Source: Prorocentrum cordatum
Lineage: Eukaryota; Sar; Dinophyceae; Prorocentrales; Prorocentraceae
DNA: 64,000 nt
NCBI GenBank assembly: GCA_963575745.1
Contig: CAUYUJ010017777.1
Span: forward strand, 47,501 to 111,500
Reading direction: 5' to 3'
In this document: one piece after another, positions 1-11,741 of the stretch
Layout of the letters: each line of letters begins with the position of its first letter
How positions within the stretch are numbered: the stretch's first letter is position 1
Made by a program: the position numbers and the translations under genes
Notes under the pieces: model-generated
What the model was told of the DNA's origin: nothing
Seen by the model: only the letters and a program-made list of their open reading frames with translations
The model's database searches: none

Positions 1-772
1 CGAGCGTCGACCAAGGCAAGGTCTTGATGTAGCTCCTGCCATAGTGTGGCTGTCTGCGCAGCCAGACCCGACAACTGCAGGGTCGTGCAGATTCCAACCT
101 GGTCTCGAAGTTCTGCCATATCAGTGGCGGAGGGAGAGGCGCGCGATGCCGCGTCGCGTCGCAGGGGGCTTCGCCGCGGGCGCCTCTGAGAGGGGCTGCG
201 GCGGACAGCGGCATCCGATGAAGGAAGGGCCACAGAATGGGTAGCCCGCAGATTCTGGTTATGGGGTGGCTCGCTGGAGGCCTTGCGCTGCTGCAAAGAG
301 CTCAACCCCATGGCACTCATTGATCCCCCGTTGCTCCCGCCCCTGGCTGCCGTAAGGGGGGGGGCGCGGCGCCCCGCATATGCTCTGGGCTCCTTGCTCG
401 GAGGCCCCTGCCGCTACAGCGGCGCTTGCCTTGTGGGAGAAATAAAAGCGCATGCGCGATGTGATCCAGGCGCGCTTCGGCCCCCGCATGCCCGGCGCGA
501 TCTGAACAGACGCATGTTGCGTGCATGCTGACGGGCGAAGAAACTATCGGAGACTGAATTTGGTCTCTGCCGGGCACAGACCTGCCGACCGATCGAATCC
601 ACGAGACTTCCAAGCTGCCCCAGAGTAACCGTCGCGAAGGCACACGGCACAGGAACCTCCGCAGAGACGGGCGCAAGCGGCGAAGAAGGAGGGGGCGGCT
701 CGAGGATGGAAGGAAACTTCAGCACAAACGCCGGCGGCCGTGTCAAATAACACGGCTGCGAATTGGAGGTAT
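1..772. other. No recognisable gene
   Basis: Mixed GC-rich sequence. Several overlapping open frames exist on both strands, but none shows a family I recognise or a convincing start. A G-run lies near 356-364. The 3' part may be the downstream end of the broken minus-strand frame described next. Confidence 0.4.
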
Positions 773-1887
773 TCACTCGGGCCCCAAGGTCGCGCAACGT
801 CTGACAATGAACCAGGCCAGAAGAGCCCCGATGCAAATGCAGAGCCGGCGCGCGAAACTGGGGCGGCCCGAAACTGCCCACCCTGTCGGCGCCGACGCCG
901 GCGCGGCAGGATACCCCTCGCACGGAGCGCCAACCGCCGGCATCTTGCCCAGCGCAGCGCGGCGGGTGCACGACACCTGCCCTGTGAGCACCGGGGCCTC
1001 GGCGTCTGCCTCCATCGCCGGATCCGCAGCTCCCACGGGCGGGGTCCCGGGCGCAGGGGAACTCGCAGCCTGACTCTGCAAATGGGGATCTGCCACCACG
1101 CAGGCTGGCTCGACCGCTCCAGAGGACATACCCTGCAGGACGTCGGTCAAAGCGTTCTGCATGGCGAGTATGCTGTTGGGTCGCTGGGAGTCGGCCGCCT
1201 GGAGGTCGGCCAGCTCCTTCTGCATCCGCTCGCGCTCCTGCAGGGCTGTCGCTTTCAGCGACGAGAGCTGGGTCATGAACTCGTCGATGAGGGCCACGCG
1301 TTTGCCGCTGCGCTCCAGCGCTCCACGGCGCGCGCCCAGCGGCGCGCCGATGGGTCTCGACTTGGCCGCTTTGCTGCGCGCCGCCTGGGGCGCAGCCTAC
1401 GCGCTGGAGCGGGCAGCAGCAAATTCCGCCCCCTGCGGGATCGCTGCCAAAGTGGCCTCGAGGCTCTCGTTCTCGGCCGTCGACTGCGAGGTCTCGACCA
1501 CCGCGGCGCCCTCCGCGGTCATTCCCTTGACCTTGGCCGCGATTGCATCCAGCCCGGCGCGCGCTGGACGGTTGCTCTGAGGTGGCGCTGCCCCCGCGGA
1601 CGCGGCAGACGAGCGCGCCATCTGCAGAACCCCCTGTCAACGACATGTTGCTGAGCTGCCAAGTGGCCGCCAGCCTCCCCCCGGACCTTCTTCGCGCCGC
1701 ACCCCGCGCACTTCTTGCGCTGGTTCCACTGGCGGCCCGCGCTGCGCTGCCACCGCCCCGCCTCGCTGGCCCACCCCGCCGAGCGCGGCCAGGGCGACGA
1801 ATGAGACCGCGCCATGGACGCAACGCTTGTGCGCCGCGACTGCTGCGCGCTGTAAAATGCGCATCCGCCGGCCCCCTTGGGAGCCAC
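773..1887 (-). pseudogene. Broken reading frame with a CxxC motif and a charged helical segment; function unknown
   Basis: I do not recognise the product. On the minus strand a frame contains KKCAGCGAKK (a CxxC pair) near 1,700. A candidate short intron follows (GT at 1,686, AG at about 1,634 or 1,623); removing it keeps the frame into MARSSAASAG. One in-frame TAG (1,397-1,399) is then the only stop before a charged, probably helical segment starting VALIDEFMTQLSSLKATAL and continuing for about 60 residues. The C-terminal end (773-900) has a hydrophobic stretch CICIGALLAWFIV. Coherent coding character on both sides of one stop suggests a decayed gene or retroelement N-terminus rather than noise. 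The start is not fixed, because the frame is open upstream through a GTG. The intron is inference. Confidence 0.3.
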
Positions 1888-1999
1888 CAGGCTGCGAGGA
1901 TGAAGGTTGCTGTTCCCTGCGCCCGTTCCAAGTTCCAGTTTCCAATGTTACAACATTGCTCTCTGCTCCCCATTGTAAATTGACCCTGCCCGCGCGAGG

Positions 2000-2100
2000 G
2001 GGGGGGGGGGGGGCGCAAAAGGCCCCGGCTAACGCACCCGGGGGCGGTTCTCAAAATTCCCGTGTGCGAGTGGGGGGGGGGGGGGGAGGGGGGGGGGGCG
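2000..2100. repeat. Poly-G / G-rich simple repeat
   Basis: Two dense G tracts (about 2,000-2,013 and 2,073-2,099), interrupted by single A or C bases. Their complement makes proline-rich open frames that I treat as artefacts. Confidence 0.8.
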
Positions 2101-2124
2101 GTGGCGCGGGGCGCGTAAAAATGC

Positions 2125-2620
2125 AAAAAGGTTCGCGCCCCGAGGCTATAATCCACTGCAAATTACGCTGCACTCGCGCCCCCCAGGCCCCGATCCATTG
2201 TAAAGTATGCAATGGTCGCGTCTCCGAGGCCTCGACCGATCGAAAATTACACGACGCGCATGCCCCCGAAGCCACGACCCCTCGCGAATTGCGCCCCGAC
2301 GCCGCAACCCCGCGCAGCTTGCGCCGCGCTCGCGCCCCCGAAGCCGCGATCTTCCTAAATTGCGAAAAATCCCTCCCCCCCCCCCCCCTCGAAGCCACGC
2401 CAAGCAAATTACATTGCATCCTCGCCCCCGCGGCCATGACCTTGATAAATTACGCCACGTTCAAGCACCCGAAACCACGAATCATTGAAAAAATACGCCA
2501 CGCTCGCGCCTCCGAGACCCCGCTACATTGTAAAGTACGCCATGTTCGCGCCCCCGACGCCACCACCCCTTGCAACTTACACCGCATTCACCCTTCCGAA
2601 GCTACGCACCCAGCCCCGAG
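2125..2620 (+). repeat. Degenerate 42-43 bp tandem repeat
   Basis: Successive copies of a unit beginning CGCGCCCCCGAAGCC and ending near AAATTACGC occur at about 2,131, 2,174, 2,217, 2,259, 2,330, 2,422, 2,504 and 2,546. Spacing is 42-43 bp where undisturbed. Because 42 is a multiple of three, the plus strand stays open from 1,827 to 2,852 and reads as a 14-residue repeat (for example RAPEATTPCKLH-like units). I see no evidence that this frame is a real protein. Confidence 0.7.
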
Positions 2621-4199
2621 AGGCTGCCCTCAAGCGACGCCCGTTCTCCAGATCGGAAGGGCCCGTTTTCTATGTGAACATGTTTCGGGATGCGCTTTTC
2701 GATCCCCCCGCTGTCTCCTGAATTCCGCGCTGCGCCCGCAGCCGCATGTCTTCGAGTATAACGCCACGCGCCACTATATCCCTAGATGGCACCATGCAAC
2801 CCCAGCTGTTCCAAGAGAGCGCCCAACACACAAGAGGCGCAAAACGCCCTGAGAAGGCAATGAACCCTTCGACAACAACTCCATCATCTCAACGTGTTTT
2901 GTTCACTGCCAGCCGTCTTCGCACGACGTTCCCAGATGTCTTCAAGCCGGCGCCCAAACATCCAAACACAGCTCTGATATGTCCAGTTATGATGGAGAGG
3001 GGGCCGGCAGCAGAGGGCGAAGCCCTTACTGATAATGATATAGTGGTGATATGAGCGGACATCACACGCAAAACCTGGATCGACGGAGTAGCATGACCCC
3101 TTCAGCTGTGACGGTGACTCAACATGCTTCTCATTTTACCATATAAGACACAACTGCGAGCCACATAGTTGACCATCTACTCTGTCTTCGCTCTCTTGGC
3201 GTCTTCACTGTAGAAGAGCTGCTCGAAGACATTGGGGGCGCTTGCGGTCGAGATATTCGGCGAAAAGGCTGCCTTTATGCTTCTGCACCGCTTGTCCGCT
3301 ACCCTCGCCGGACAGCTCTTCTTCTGCGAGCCCGTTCGCGATCATTTTCACATCACCCGTGCACCAAGGTTATATCAAGCAGCCGCATGTTTTCAGAGAG
3401 TTCCTTCATGCAGGGTCCCAGCCGCGTGTCTGGATCCTTGCCGCCCCAGGAGGGCGGCAAGTCGTTTATGACTGTTGGCGCATCCGCTGGGGGTTGCGAG
3501 TTGGCCTCATTGTCTGTCGCCTATGGAGCCAGCGTCGCCCCAGTAGGTGGGCGCGCTTGGTTGGAAAACGGGCGCGGACCCTCGCAGAGGCGCACTAGCA
3601 CCTGCCGTTCCTGCTGTTGCTGCGCCGCCCCTTCTCGCGCGCTTGCCCTGCGTATCAGGCAAATTCATCCTGTCCCGGCCTCTCGCCCAAGGATCGCGAT
3701 CGGCTAAAAGGAAGGCCTTATCTTTGGTAGTCGTCGGCGTACCAGCGGTCCCAATCTGCTTGAGACCACCATCGATCTTCATCACCTTCCCATTGACCTC
3801 CACCTTCGGCTCCGCCAGGGACTGCCATTGCGGCGCGATGCGCGGGGGTCAGGTAGGGCGAGTGGGCCCGATGGCAAAGGCTATGTCATCCCAGACTGGG
3901 ACAACAAAAGGTCGGGGTGGCCTTCCGGGACCTCCTGTCGAAATCGAAGCCACGTAGACCACGCTACTTCTGTGGAAATCACGGCGGTAGCTCGGGTGAT
4001 GTAGTGGGTCTAGAACGAGAACAGAGAATGGGGCCCGCAGCAGGGGAGGCCGCGCTCTCTTTCAGCAGTGCGCACGCGGGGCGGCGCGGCCAGTGCGCCC
4101 GGTGACTCAAGGGCCATCGCGAGCCGAGCAGCGGCGGCAGGGCAACGTGAGGAGGGAGCGGCGAGGGAGGAAAGGCTGGAATACACATAACAACCACCT
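2621..4199. other. No recognisable gene
   Basis: Less GC-rich at 2,850-3,400. Several frames of about 100 codons occur (for example plus 2,746-3,054 and 3,547-3,957), but I recognise none. Nothing repetitive stands out. Confidence 0.4.
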
Positions 4200-4330
4200 C
4201 GGCCCAAGAGAAGCCCAAGACGACCCAAGATGGCCCCAAGACGGCCAAAGAGGCACCTGAGACGGCCCAGGAGGGCCCCGAGACGCCCCCAAGAGGTCCA
4301 AACGAGCCCTTTGGAGGCTCCCAAGCGACC
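4200..4330 (+). repeat. GGCCCAAGA-type minisatellite, copy A
   Basis: Short imperfect units of the form GGCCCAAGA/GGCCCCAAGACGG repeat through the segment. The same unit family recurs at 55,430-55,945 in this orientation and at 7,628-7,840 inverted. The complementary frames read as LG/LLG/SW-rich low-complexity peptides, which I do not treat as genes. Confidence 0.65.
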
Positions 4331-6129
4331 CCCCAACGGCTTCAAACTGCCAAACCCCTCGCAAGCGTAAAAGAACACTTGTTTACGCTCTCGGGGCCCT
4401 GGATGCCTCTGGGCGGCGTTGTCGTAGGATCGACGAATGACGATCGAAGATCGATGGTAGCACGGATCGAGGGAAGCAGGAGGAGGGAGAGAGATCGAGG
4501 AAGGTCGACGATCGAAGGGACGGAGCGGAAGGCGGGAGGGGAGATGAGGAAAAGGAGGAGGGGGAGGAGGAGGAAAGAGAGGAGTCTAGCAACACATGAA
4601 TCGGCATCCTACGGTCAAATATGGTATCTGTCTGTATTCACGGGCCCGAAAGGGTCAGCGGTGTGGCATAAGCCCGTGAATCATGCTTGAAACGGGGTTG
4701 GGTCCGCTCAACCTCCTCCCACTGCTAATCCTAATCTTCCTCATCATCCCCACGATGGCAACAATTGCATCCTGACCCCCCTAAATCCACTCGTTGCGTT
4801 CTCTGGGATGCCGCGCCACTTTTCCACTGCATCTCGAGGACCACGAAAGTCTGGTTTGCCGTGGGCCCCCCGTTCCGTTGAAGGCCTCTCCGCGCAGTGG
4901 GCGCTTCTACGACAACCACACGTCTTTGCTCCAGGATTGAACCATGCCCTTCGCTCGCTCGATCGGGGTTCTTCCATGCACTGAACTGATAATCACGTTG
5001 AACTTGCTGTATGGATTATTCTGGACCTCGAGGTTGAACGCGTGGAGGCCGAGGCTATGTAGACCACGCCGTAAGAATTCATTAGAGGGGCGGAATGCTC
5101 GATGAAGTTTGGGATGCTCATGGAGAAATTGCTCCTGTAGAGACGCCACTGGGCACACATGTGGTGCACGTACTGGTTCTGCACCTGGAGTTTCTCGTCC
5201 ACCGCCATGGTGCTGGTGTTGCACGTGTCTTCGTAAAGGTTACTGCTATGTCTGTCCGGATACTGGTTGCAGTAAAACATCGGAGAGCGCCAACTCGACA
5301 CCCACACCGATCATGGCCAGGCTCATCCTGGGCATACGCACTCGTGGCTTGGGCAGCATTGCACATACACCGATCCCGGGTCAAGGATCGGCCTAGCGGA
5401 ATCGGTGCCCGCAGACGCCATCAGGCCCTCCACCCGACCGGCTGGTCCCCTAAGCCGCGCTTCGCGCTGCGCGAAGCGCGACCATCCTCGCGCCCTCCCG
5501 TGGCCACCCTGGAGAGAAACGACTCTTGCTCAAGACCGCGAAGCGCGGATATCGTCGCGCACCCCGCAGGCGACCATGTACTCGCTGGGCCCCTGGTCCT
5601 CACAGCTGTCTGTGGAGGTTACCGCGGAGGGTTCTGGAGACCTCCAGAGGGCAAACAATTACCGCAAGCGCCCACACCCCCTGTCTCCCATTACCCAGGA
5701 ATCTTTCTGAGCTTCCTCGATCCATTGGGGCCTCTCTGAAACCCAAGAGCTCCCCAGAGCCCACGAGCAGGGCCCGACGGGTGCCACAGCCTCGATCCTC
5801 GGATCTCGGCCCGCCGTCCGGCAATGCGCCCACGCGGCAACCCTTCATTGTCGATCCTCGAGCCTGGCCCTGCGCCTCCAGGCACGCCCCAAGAAAGCGT
5901 TCACCCATCTCCTGGGAGTACAAGTTTCGCACCAAAATGCTGCAGTGACGAACGGATCGATAAACCAAAAGCGCGCCCTGCGCCCGCAGCAGAGGCTCTG
6001 GTGGCAGAGATGGCAAGGCGAGCGCAGGGGTGCGCGGGAGGGCCTCTCCGCTCAGCGCCAGCTGGAGCCTCACGATATCCTCCCCCCGGCAAAAAAGGGA
6101 GAACGGAGAGCATTCCACGTTGACCTCTT
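4331..6129. other. No recognisable gene; several unassigned frames
   Basis: Purine-rich low-complexity sequence (about 4,470-4,580) is followed by GC-balanced DNA. Overlapping frames at 4,907-5,224 (minus), 5,095-5,739 (plus) and 5,600-6,304 (minus) are the longest. None carries a motif I know, and two lie on opposite strands of the same DNA, so I make no gene call. Confidence 0.4.
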
Positions 6130-7100
6130 CCATTCCTTCTCCTCCCCCACTCCTTCTACTCGTGAACAAGCCCTCCCTGTCGCCCGCCGAAACGTGCCAG
6201 CAGGGCGGGCCGGGCGTTTCGCCCGAGATTTCCTCACCGTTCATAACCCTTACGCTGGAAAGGTGCCAGAGCTTCACGGGCGGAGGGCGAGCCGATTTCA
6301 GCATCAGGTTCTCGCTTTAGCGCCGCGCGCGTTCGTCATACAAAAGTGATGGAAAGCGGTCCCATTTCAAACTGTGGATCCCGCCTCAGCGCCGCGCACA
6401 TTTCGCGCACGTACAGAACTGAAAGAGCTTCACGGATGGAGGGCAGTTCCTTTACAGCATGCGGCTCTCGCCTCAGGGCCGCACACAATCGTCGCACTCC
6501 AAGTACGCTCTAGCGCCACGCATACTCGCCTTAATTATTTCCATGGTTAACGTGCCAAAAATTGTGTTCTGGAGCGATACATGTCCCTCAAGGCGCAACA
6601 GCTACGTTGATTCGATGCGTTGTGGTCTTAGGAACGGCGTTCTGGGACGACGCAGGTCCAAACAGACGCAACAGTAAGGTTGCCTCGCGAAGAATGATGC
6701 TCTGGTACGATTCAGGATTTCAAGTGGTTGCCTTCCAATGGGGCCCACGTTTCAATGGAGATGAACCCTTGTAGGGGCCATGGAGAGGGAGCTTGGGGGG
6801 AAGGTTAATTGCATCATCTTTGATGGATATTGTGTTTGCGGTGGTCCTCAACAATTCCTCCCTGTCGCATTCCCCAGACGTGTTGGTGAGGCGGGCAAAG
6901 CGTTTCGCGTGATACTCCTCACCACTCATGATCCTGAAGCTTCGAGCCTGCAACAACAACTGCAAGGATGGAGGGCGTGCCGTTTTCAAACGTTGACTCT
7001 CGCCATCGCGTCGCGCACATTCGTCAACATTTACAGCAGCTCAAGGATGGAAGGCAGGCCCTTTTCCAATATGAGGTTCACGCTTTAGCGCCGCGTAAAA
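6130..7100. repeat. Diverged interspersed duplication
   Basis: Segments at about 6,190-6,330 and 6,850-7,090 are diverged copies. The minus strand of each reads R-[VI]-M-[NS]-G-E-E. Both contain a GGATGGAGGGC / CTCGC..TAGCGCCGCGC module, which also occurs near 6,270, 6,430, 6,965 and 7,040. A second pair of related segments (about 6,565-6,740 and 7,225-7,340) shares TGTTCTGG, a GTTGATTCG core and GTTGTCTTCCAATGG-type ends. No coding capacity is recognised. Confidence 0.45.
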
Positions 7101-7627
7101 TTCGCCTTAAAGTTTGCAGCCTGTTCACATATGGGGGGTGAAACGATTCCAGGATGTTGCTCTTGCTTGAGCACCGCGCACATGCGTTAAACAAATTGCA
7201 AAAATACAATGGTGACGGTTGAAGTCCAAAGAATGGTGTTCTGGCGCAACTTACAATTGTCAATGCGCAACCGTCGCGTTGATTCGCGGCGCTGGAATTC
7301 AAGGAACGATGCTTCAACAGAGTTGTCTTCCAATGGTGCTATTACCACGGCGGAAATCCGCCACCGAACCCTTGTCACGAAGTGGGATGCCCCAAGGCTC
7401 ACAAGTGTCCTGCTGCTACAATCGTGCAATCGAGCTTCTATGCTCTAGAAGGCCCGGACTTCCGGTTTCCCGGGCGGTCCCGGGAATTCCCAGGACCGCC
7501 CGGGAAAGCCCTGCGCCCTCACATTACATTATTGCGCCGTCTTGGAGAGCAAACAGTTCAAAGTAGGCGAGAAGGCTAAAATCTCGCAAAGCCGTGGGAA
7601 CAATGATGTGGGTGTCCTCGGAATCTC

Positions 7628-7840
7628 TGCGGGGTGCTCTTGGGGCCCTCTTGGAGCTTCTTGGGGGCCCCTTTGGCAGTCTTGAAGCCGTCGCGCGGAT
7701 CTGGGAGCGGTCTCGAGGCGACCCAAGGCTCTATCGGGCCGTTTTCGCGGCCTCCTCGGCCCCTTTCGGTCCATTTTGGGGCCCGCCGGGCTTCCAGAAA
7801 ACGCGCGCGACACGCCCCGGGGGCCCCCTGGGAACCCTAC
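7628..7840 (-). repeat. GGCCCAAGA-type minisatellite, copy B (inverted)
   Basis: Units of CTTGGGGCCCTCTTGG form, the reverse complement of the repeat at 4,200-4,330 and 55,430-55,945. More diverged than the 55-kb copy. Confidence 0.55.
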
Positions 7841-7844
7841 TCCT

Positions 7845-8833
7845 AGGATAACGTCGGCGACGCACCGAGGCATCCCACAACTCATCCCTTGATGGCAAGA
7901 CCCAGGAAATATGAGAAAAGGGCAGCTTTTTGCGTGGATATTGGATATCCCTGCAATGTGTTCCGATATTGTCTCTCGTTCCCCCGAAGATAGGTTTTGC
8001 GAAGAACGTTCAGGGGGCCTCGACAAGGCCGCGGCTTGGAGCGGAAGTTCCGCCAAGCGGATAAGAGAGATATGCGCGCCAGGGCCGACGACGCGACGAC
8101 GAGGGGGGGGCGGCCCCCCGCGCGCGCGCGCGAGCTAGCTCGCCACTGTTTCCTCGCCACTGTTTCCAATGCCTCTCGAATCTTAGCGGCTGCAGGCGAC
8201 CGGCCGGCGCAGCGGTAGCGATGGCAAGGGCGGCAGGACGGCGGCGCGGAGAGGGGCGCGTTTACTCCCCCCGCGGCGGGGCGCGTAGGCCCGCGTCGGC
8301 CTGCACCCACTCGGCCTGTGCACGTCTACACCCTCGGGGGCCAGCCCCCAAAAGAAAGCTTCCACGGCTCCGCCGAAATTGCCGATGGGGCCGAAGCAAC
8401 CCGACGCACCCCGCCCGAGCTATATGCATGCGCCAACTCATATGCCTTAAAGATATTTCACGCCCGCCTGCGCCCACGTCGCGCCGGCGAAGCCGAGCGA
8501 CGTCGCCCAGGTGGCGACAAAGTCGCGCCGGGCCATATGCCACGCGTTTCCAATCGCACTTGTACAATAGCATCGTCAACGCTTTAGCCGCCGAAATCGC
8601 CACCCTCACTACCATGTATTTGGCTGCAATTTCGGCTAGAAGGGCCTGAGAGGCGGGCGGCTCCGCTTTCCTTGAGCCCGAGAGCACCCGGCCTTGCAGG
8701 CGTTCGAGCGGCCCGCGCGACGCGGGCAATTGGCCCCTGAGGGCCCGGGCGGCGCGCGCGGCCGAGGGCGCGGCGCCGGCGTCGTGGCGCCGCGGCGCGC
8801 GCTGGGCCCGTCAGCTGGGCCCCGGCGCCGGCA
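7845..8833. other. No recognisable gene; GC-rich lead-in to the retroelement
   Basis: Contains an alternating CG tract at about 8,117-8,132. No terminal repeat matching 33.4 kb was found by eye, so the 5' limit of the retroelement that follows is not defined. Confidence 0.4.
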
Positions 8834-10457
8834 GTGGTCGCCAGCGAGTGGGGGGCGATCGCTCCTATCATCTGGCTTGGGGGCGAGACCGAGGAGGAGC
8901 TCGACAGCGAGCCGCTCATCGAGGAGAAGGAAAAGGGAGACGAGCCCGAGCTGTTTCGGGGCAAGCGGGCGAGCTACGCGGCGCCATGGGCGCGGTGGAA
9001 CCGCGTGCGCCTCCAGTCGCAGACGACGCCGGCGGGGGTGGCGCCCCTGCTGATCAGCAGGGTCGGGGGCGCCAAGAGCGCGACGTGGGCGGCTGTGGAC
9101 CCCGCGCAGCGGGTGATCATCGTGAACCTGAGGAACCGCAAGTTCGCCCTCGCCAAGCCGAAGCAGGGCATCGTGCGGACTGAGCATCCTGGGCTGACGG
9201 AGAAGCAGAGGGATGCAGCTCTCATCGCGTCGGAGCGGCTGATAGCTAGGTCGGAGATGAAGGAGGCCGCGGCTCGCGCTGAGAAGGCTAAGCCCGAGAA
9301 GACGAAGCGCAAGCCGAGCTCCCAGACGCAGATGGCCAGCTGGCTGTTCAAGGGGCTTTTCCACGGCCCTGGTGGCGGGCTGGAGCTACCGCGCGGCAGG
9401 TGCCCGGGGCTCGCTCGCCTTTCTGGGCTGGCGCGCGCGGCGCTACTTGGAGCTGGGGTCGCGGCTGAGCAGCGCGTGCAACGTGGAGAAGGTCGGCTTC
9501 GAGGCCTTCGAGGCATTCCAGTCTTTCTTTGAGCTTGCGATGGATATGTACGACAACGGAGACCTGGAGAAGCTCATGTGCACCATCGGCGGGATCGGCG
9601 TCGCGGGGCACGGGCTCTGGCTGCACGCGACCAGCGGCGGCGAAGGCCGAGGTGGCACCTCGGACCGCGACGCTGAGAGCGAGACGGGCGCGACGGCAGT
9701 GATCGGCGGGCGGGGCGTCAGTGACGCCGACGACGAGCCCGACGCCAAGGCGCTCTGCTCCGAGCTGGCGCGGGGTCAGGCGGAGCTGGCGTCGGCGGCG
9801 ATCGCCCTGAAGGGCGAGATCCGCGACGAGACCGCCGGCAGGCCCCCCGCGCAGCAGCCCGCCCACGCGCCTCCTCCTCTTGAGACGAGGCACGAGGATA
9901 GCCCCATCGGGGCTGGGGCGGCTGGCAGCGGGGGGCCCAGCGCGGGGGGCATCGACGCGTTCATCGGGGAGCTGAATGAGCACGAGGGCGCGGGCCAGCG
10001 CGACTCCGCCAGGGCGACCGCGGGCTCGCCGCCAGCGCCCGTGAGCAGCAGTGGCAGCAGCGGCTCGCGGGACAAGATTGGCGGAGAGTTCGACGACCCG
10101 GTGAAGGATCATATCGCGCAGCTAAGGCTGGAGGCCCACAACCCGAAGGACAGCCATCTGAACGTGCCGCAGCAGCACAGGCCCGCCGTCGGAGCTCAGG
10201 TGGGTGGCGCCAAGACGAAGGTGGCGCCCGCGGTGCTGGCGAAGCTCTGCTGGGGCGGGCGTGCCGCCCGCGTCGAGACGCAGGAGTGGCTGCGGGCCAA
10301 GGAGCTGCAGACCGCCTCTGTGGCGAACGAGGTGAACATGCTGGCCCTGGCCCTGGACCGCGTGGCGCGCTCGGGCGAGCGCGACGCGCTGATCAACAGC
10401 CAGGCGCCCGAGTTGACGCGCCTGCGGCTCTATTCGATCTGGAAGACCAATCTATGA
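8834..10457 (+). pseudogene. Gag-like region of the tyrosine-recombinase retroelement
   Basis: Two overlapping frames (8,834-9,532 and 9,372-10,457, both opening with GTG) appear to be one protein broken by a frameshift near 9,375. The first is charged (EEKEKGDEPELF; a Lys/Glu/Ala-rich helix ending near residue 160). The second has a Glu/Ala-rich centre, low-complexity Ser/Gly linkers, and a C-terminal helical block with EWLRAKELQTASVANEVNML and ERDALINSQAPELTRLRLYS. I recognise this as the N-terminal, gag-position part of the element from its place upstream of RT, not from a catalytic motif. No zinc knuckle is visible. Confidence 0.5.
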
Positions 10458-11741
10458 GCGGGCGCAGCGCCGCGCCGACTGGCAGCGCCCCCAGGCGCAG
10501 AACGGGGGCAAGTGGAAGTCCAAGGTCGACTGGAGCCTGGCCGAGGAGTACTACAGAGGAGTACCTACGCCTCGACGGCGACCGTGACAACGAGAACTTG
10601 AAGGCCGACGAAGAAGCGTCGGAGAAGCTGAAGCGCCGCGCGACCCTTAACAAGCACCTGAGCCTAGATGGTGGAGGGGGGGGGGGGGGGGGCGGTGCGG
10701 ACGGCGAATAGGTTGCGGCCGGTGCGATCGTGGTAACCACTGGCCAAGAGCGTGCTACAGGCACTGCACCGCGCTGCTCGCGCGGGTCGACGGCCGCTGC
10801 TCGCGCGCCGCGCGCCGCCATTTGGGTAGGGCTCCTCGTGGGCCTGCTGGGCTGGGTGTTCTGCGAGCCTGCCTGGGAGTTCCTCGTCCAGGCGATTTTC
10901 GAGTCGGTGGAGGTCTGCGTGGATCCCCCCGAAGCACCTCTTCCGCAAGCTGGCCAAACAGTGCGTCGTGGCGCAGGTCACCAGGCGAGGACCGCCTTGG
11001 ACGTCGCCAGTGGATCCTCGGGGGGCGAGACCCGCTGGGGACTTTGCCAAGCCTCCCTTTCCCTATGACTACCGGGAGATCGACTGCCGGGCTGAGTTCC
11101 ATCAGCCTGCGCGTGACTTGGAGAAGGGTGGCGAGGGCGATCTCGGCGATCAGGAGCATGGACGTAGGCTGTGCGAATGGTTGGCTGCAGCCGTCCCCCC
11201 TCAAGACTGCGGAGGAAGCGAAGGAGGCGCGGGCGGCGAGCAGCCCGCCCCAGAATAATATCATCAACGACATCTGGGACCGGCACGCCACTCGGGCGAG
11301 CTGCGGCAACATCAACGACGGGACGGCGGCTCTGAGCCGCCTCGAGGAGACGACGGGCAGCGGCTATTCTACGACGGTGAAGAGGAAGGAGGACAACAAG
11401 AGGGTGACGATATTCAGGAAGGGGGATCTCTGCCCCCTCCGAGCTGGGCAAATCACACTACCCAGCCCAGGCGCGACGCCGCTTCGCGCCCAGGACCCGC
11501 CGGCTTGCGCGGGCAGCTACATCGATTCGTTCGAGAAGCTGATGATCAAGAACGCAGGTGAGGTGGACTGGGGGCGATACGAGACGACGACGAGCTACTG
11601 GGACCTGGCGCTGAAGAGCAAGGCCGAGAGACTGAAGCTCCTGCCCCGCATGCACCAAGCGGGGATGCTGGACTACGCGAAGGAGGTGCGGGAGAAGGTG
11701 GGACGGCGGCCAAAGACGTCGACCCCGACTCAGGGGAAGCG
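10458..11741 (+). pseudogene. Frameshifted gag-to-RT connector
   Basis: Coding character hops between frames: a segment with WQRPQAQNGGKWKSKVDW near 10,490, a Glu/Lys-rich segment ending in an 18-base G run (10,675-10,692), and a longer frame to 11,745. The last contains IDSFEKLMIKNAGEVDWGRY and LLPRMHQAGMLDYAKEVREKVG, the region that usually precedes the RT fingers in this class. At least three frameshifts are needed. The G run is a likely slippage site. Confidence 0.5.

Noticed and set aside
414-2156. 580-codon minus-strand open frame
   Set aside because: Compositionally biased (Pro/Arg/Gly/Ala), runs through poly-C and the 42-bp array, and overlaps a more coherent frame in the same strand. 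Long frames are expected at this GC content.
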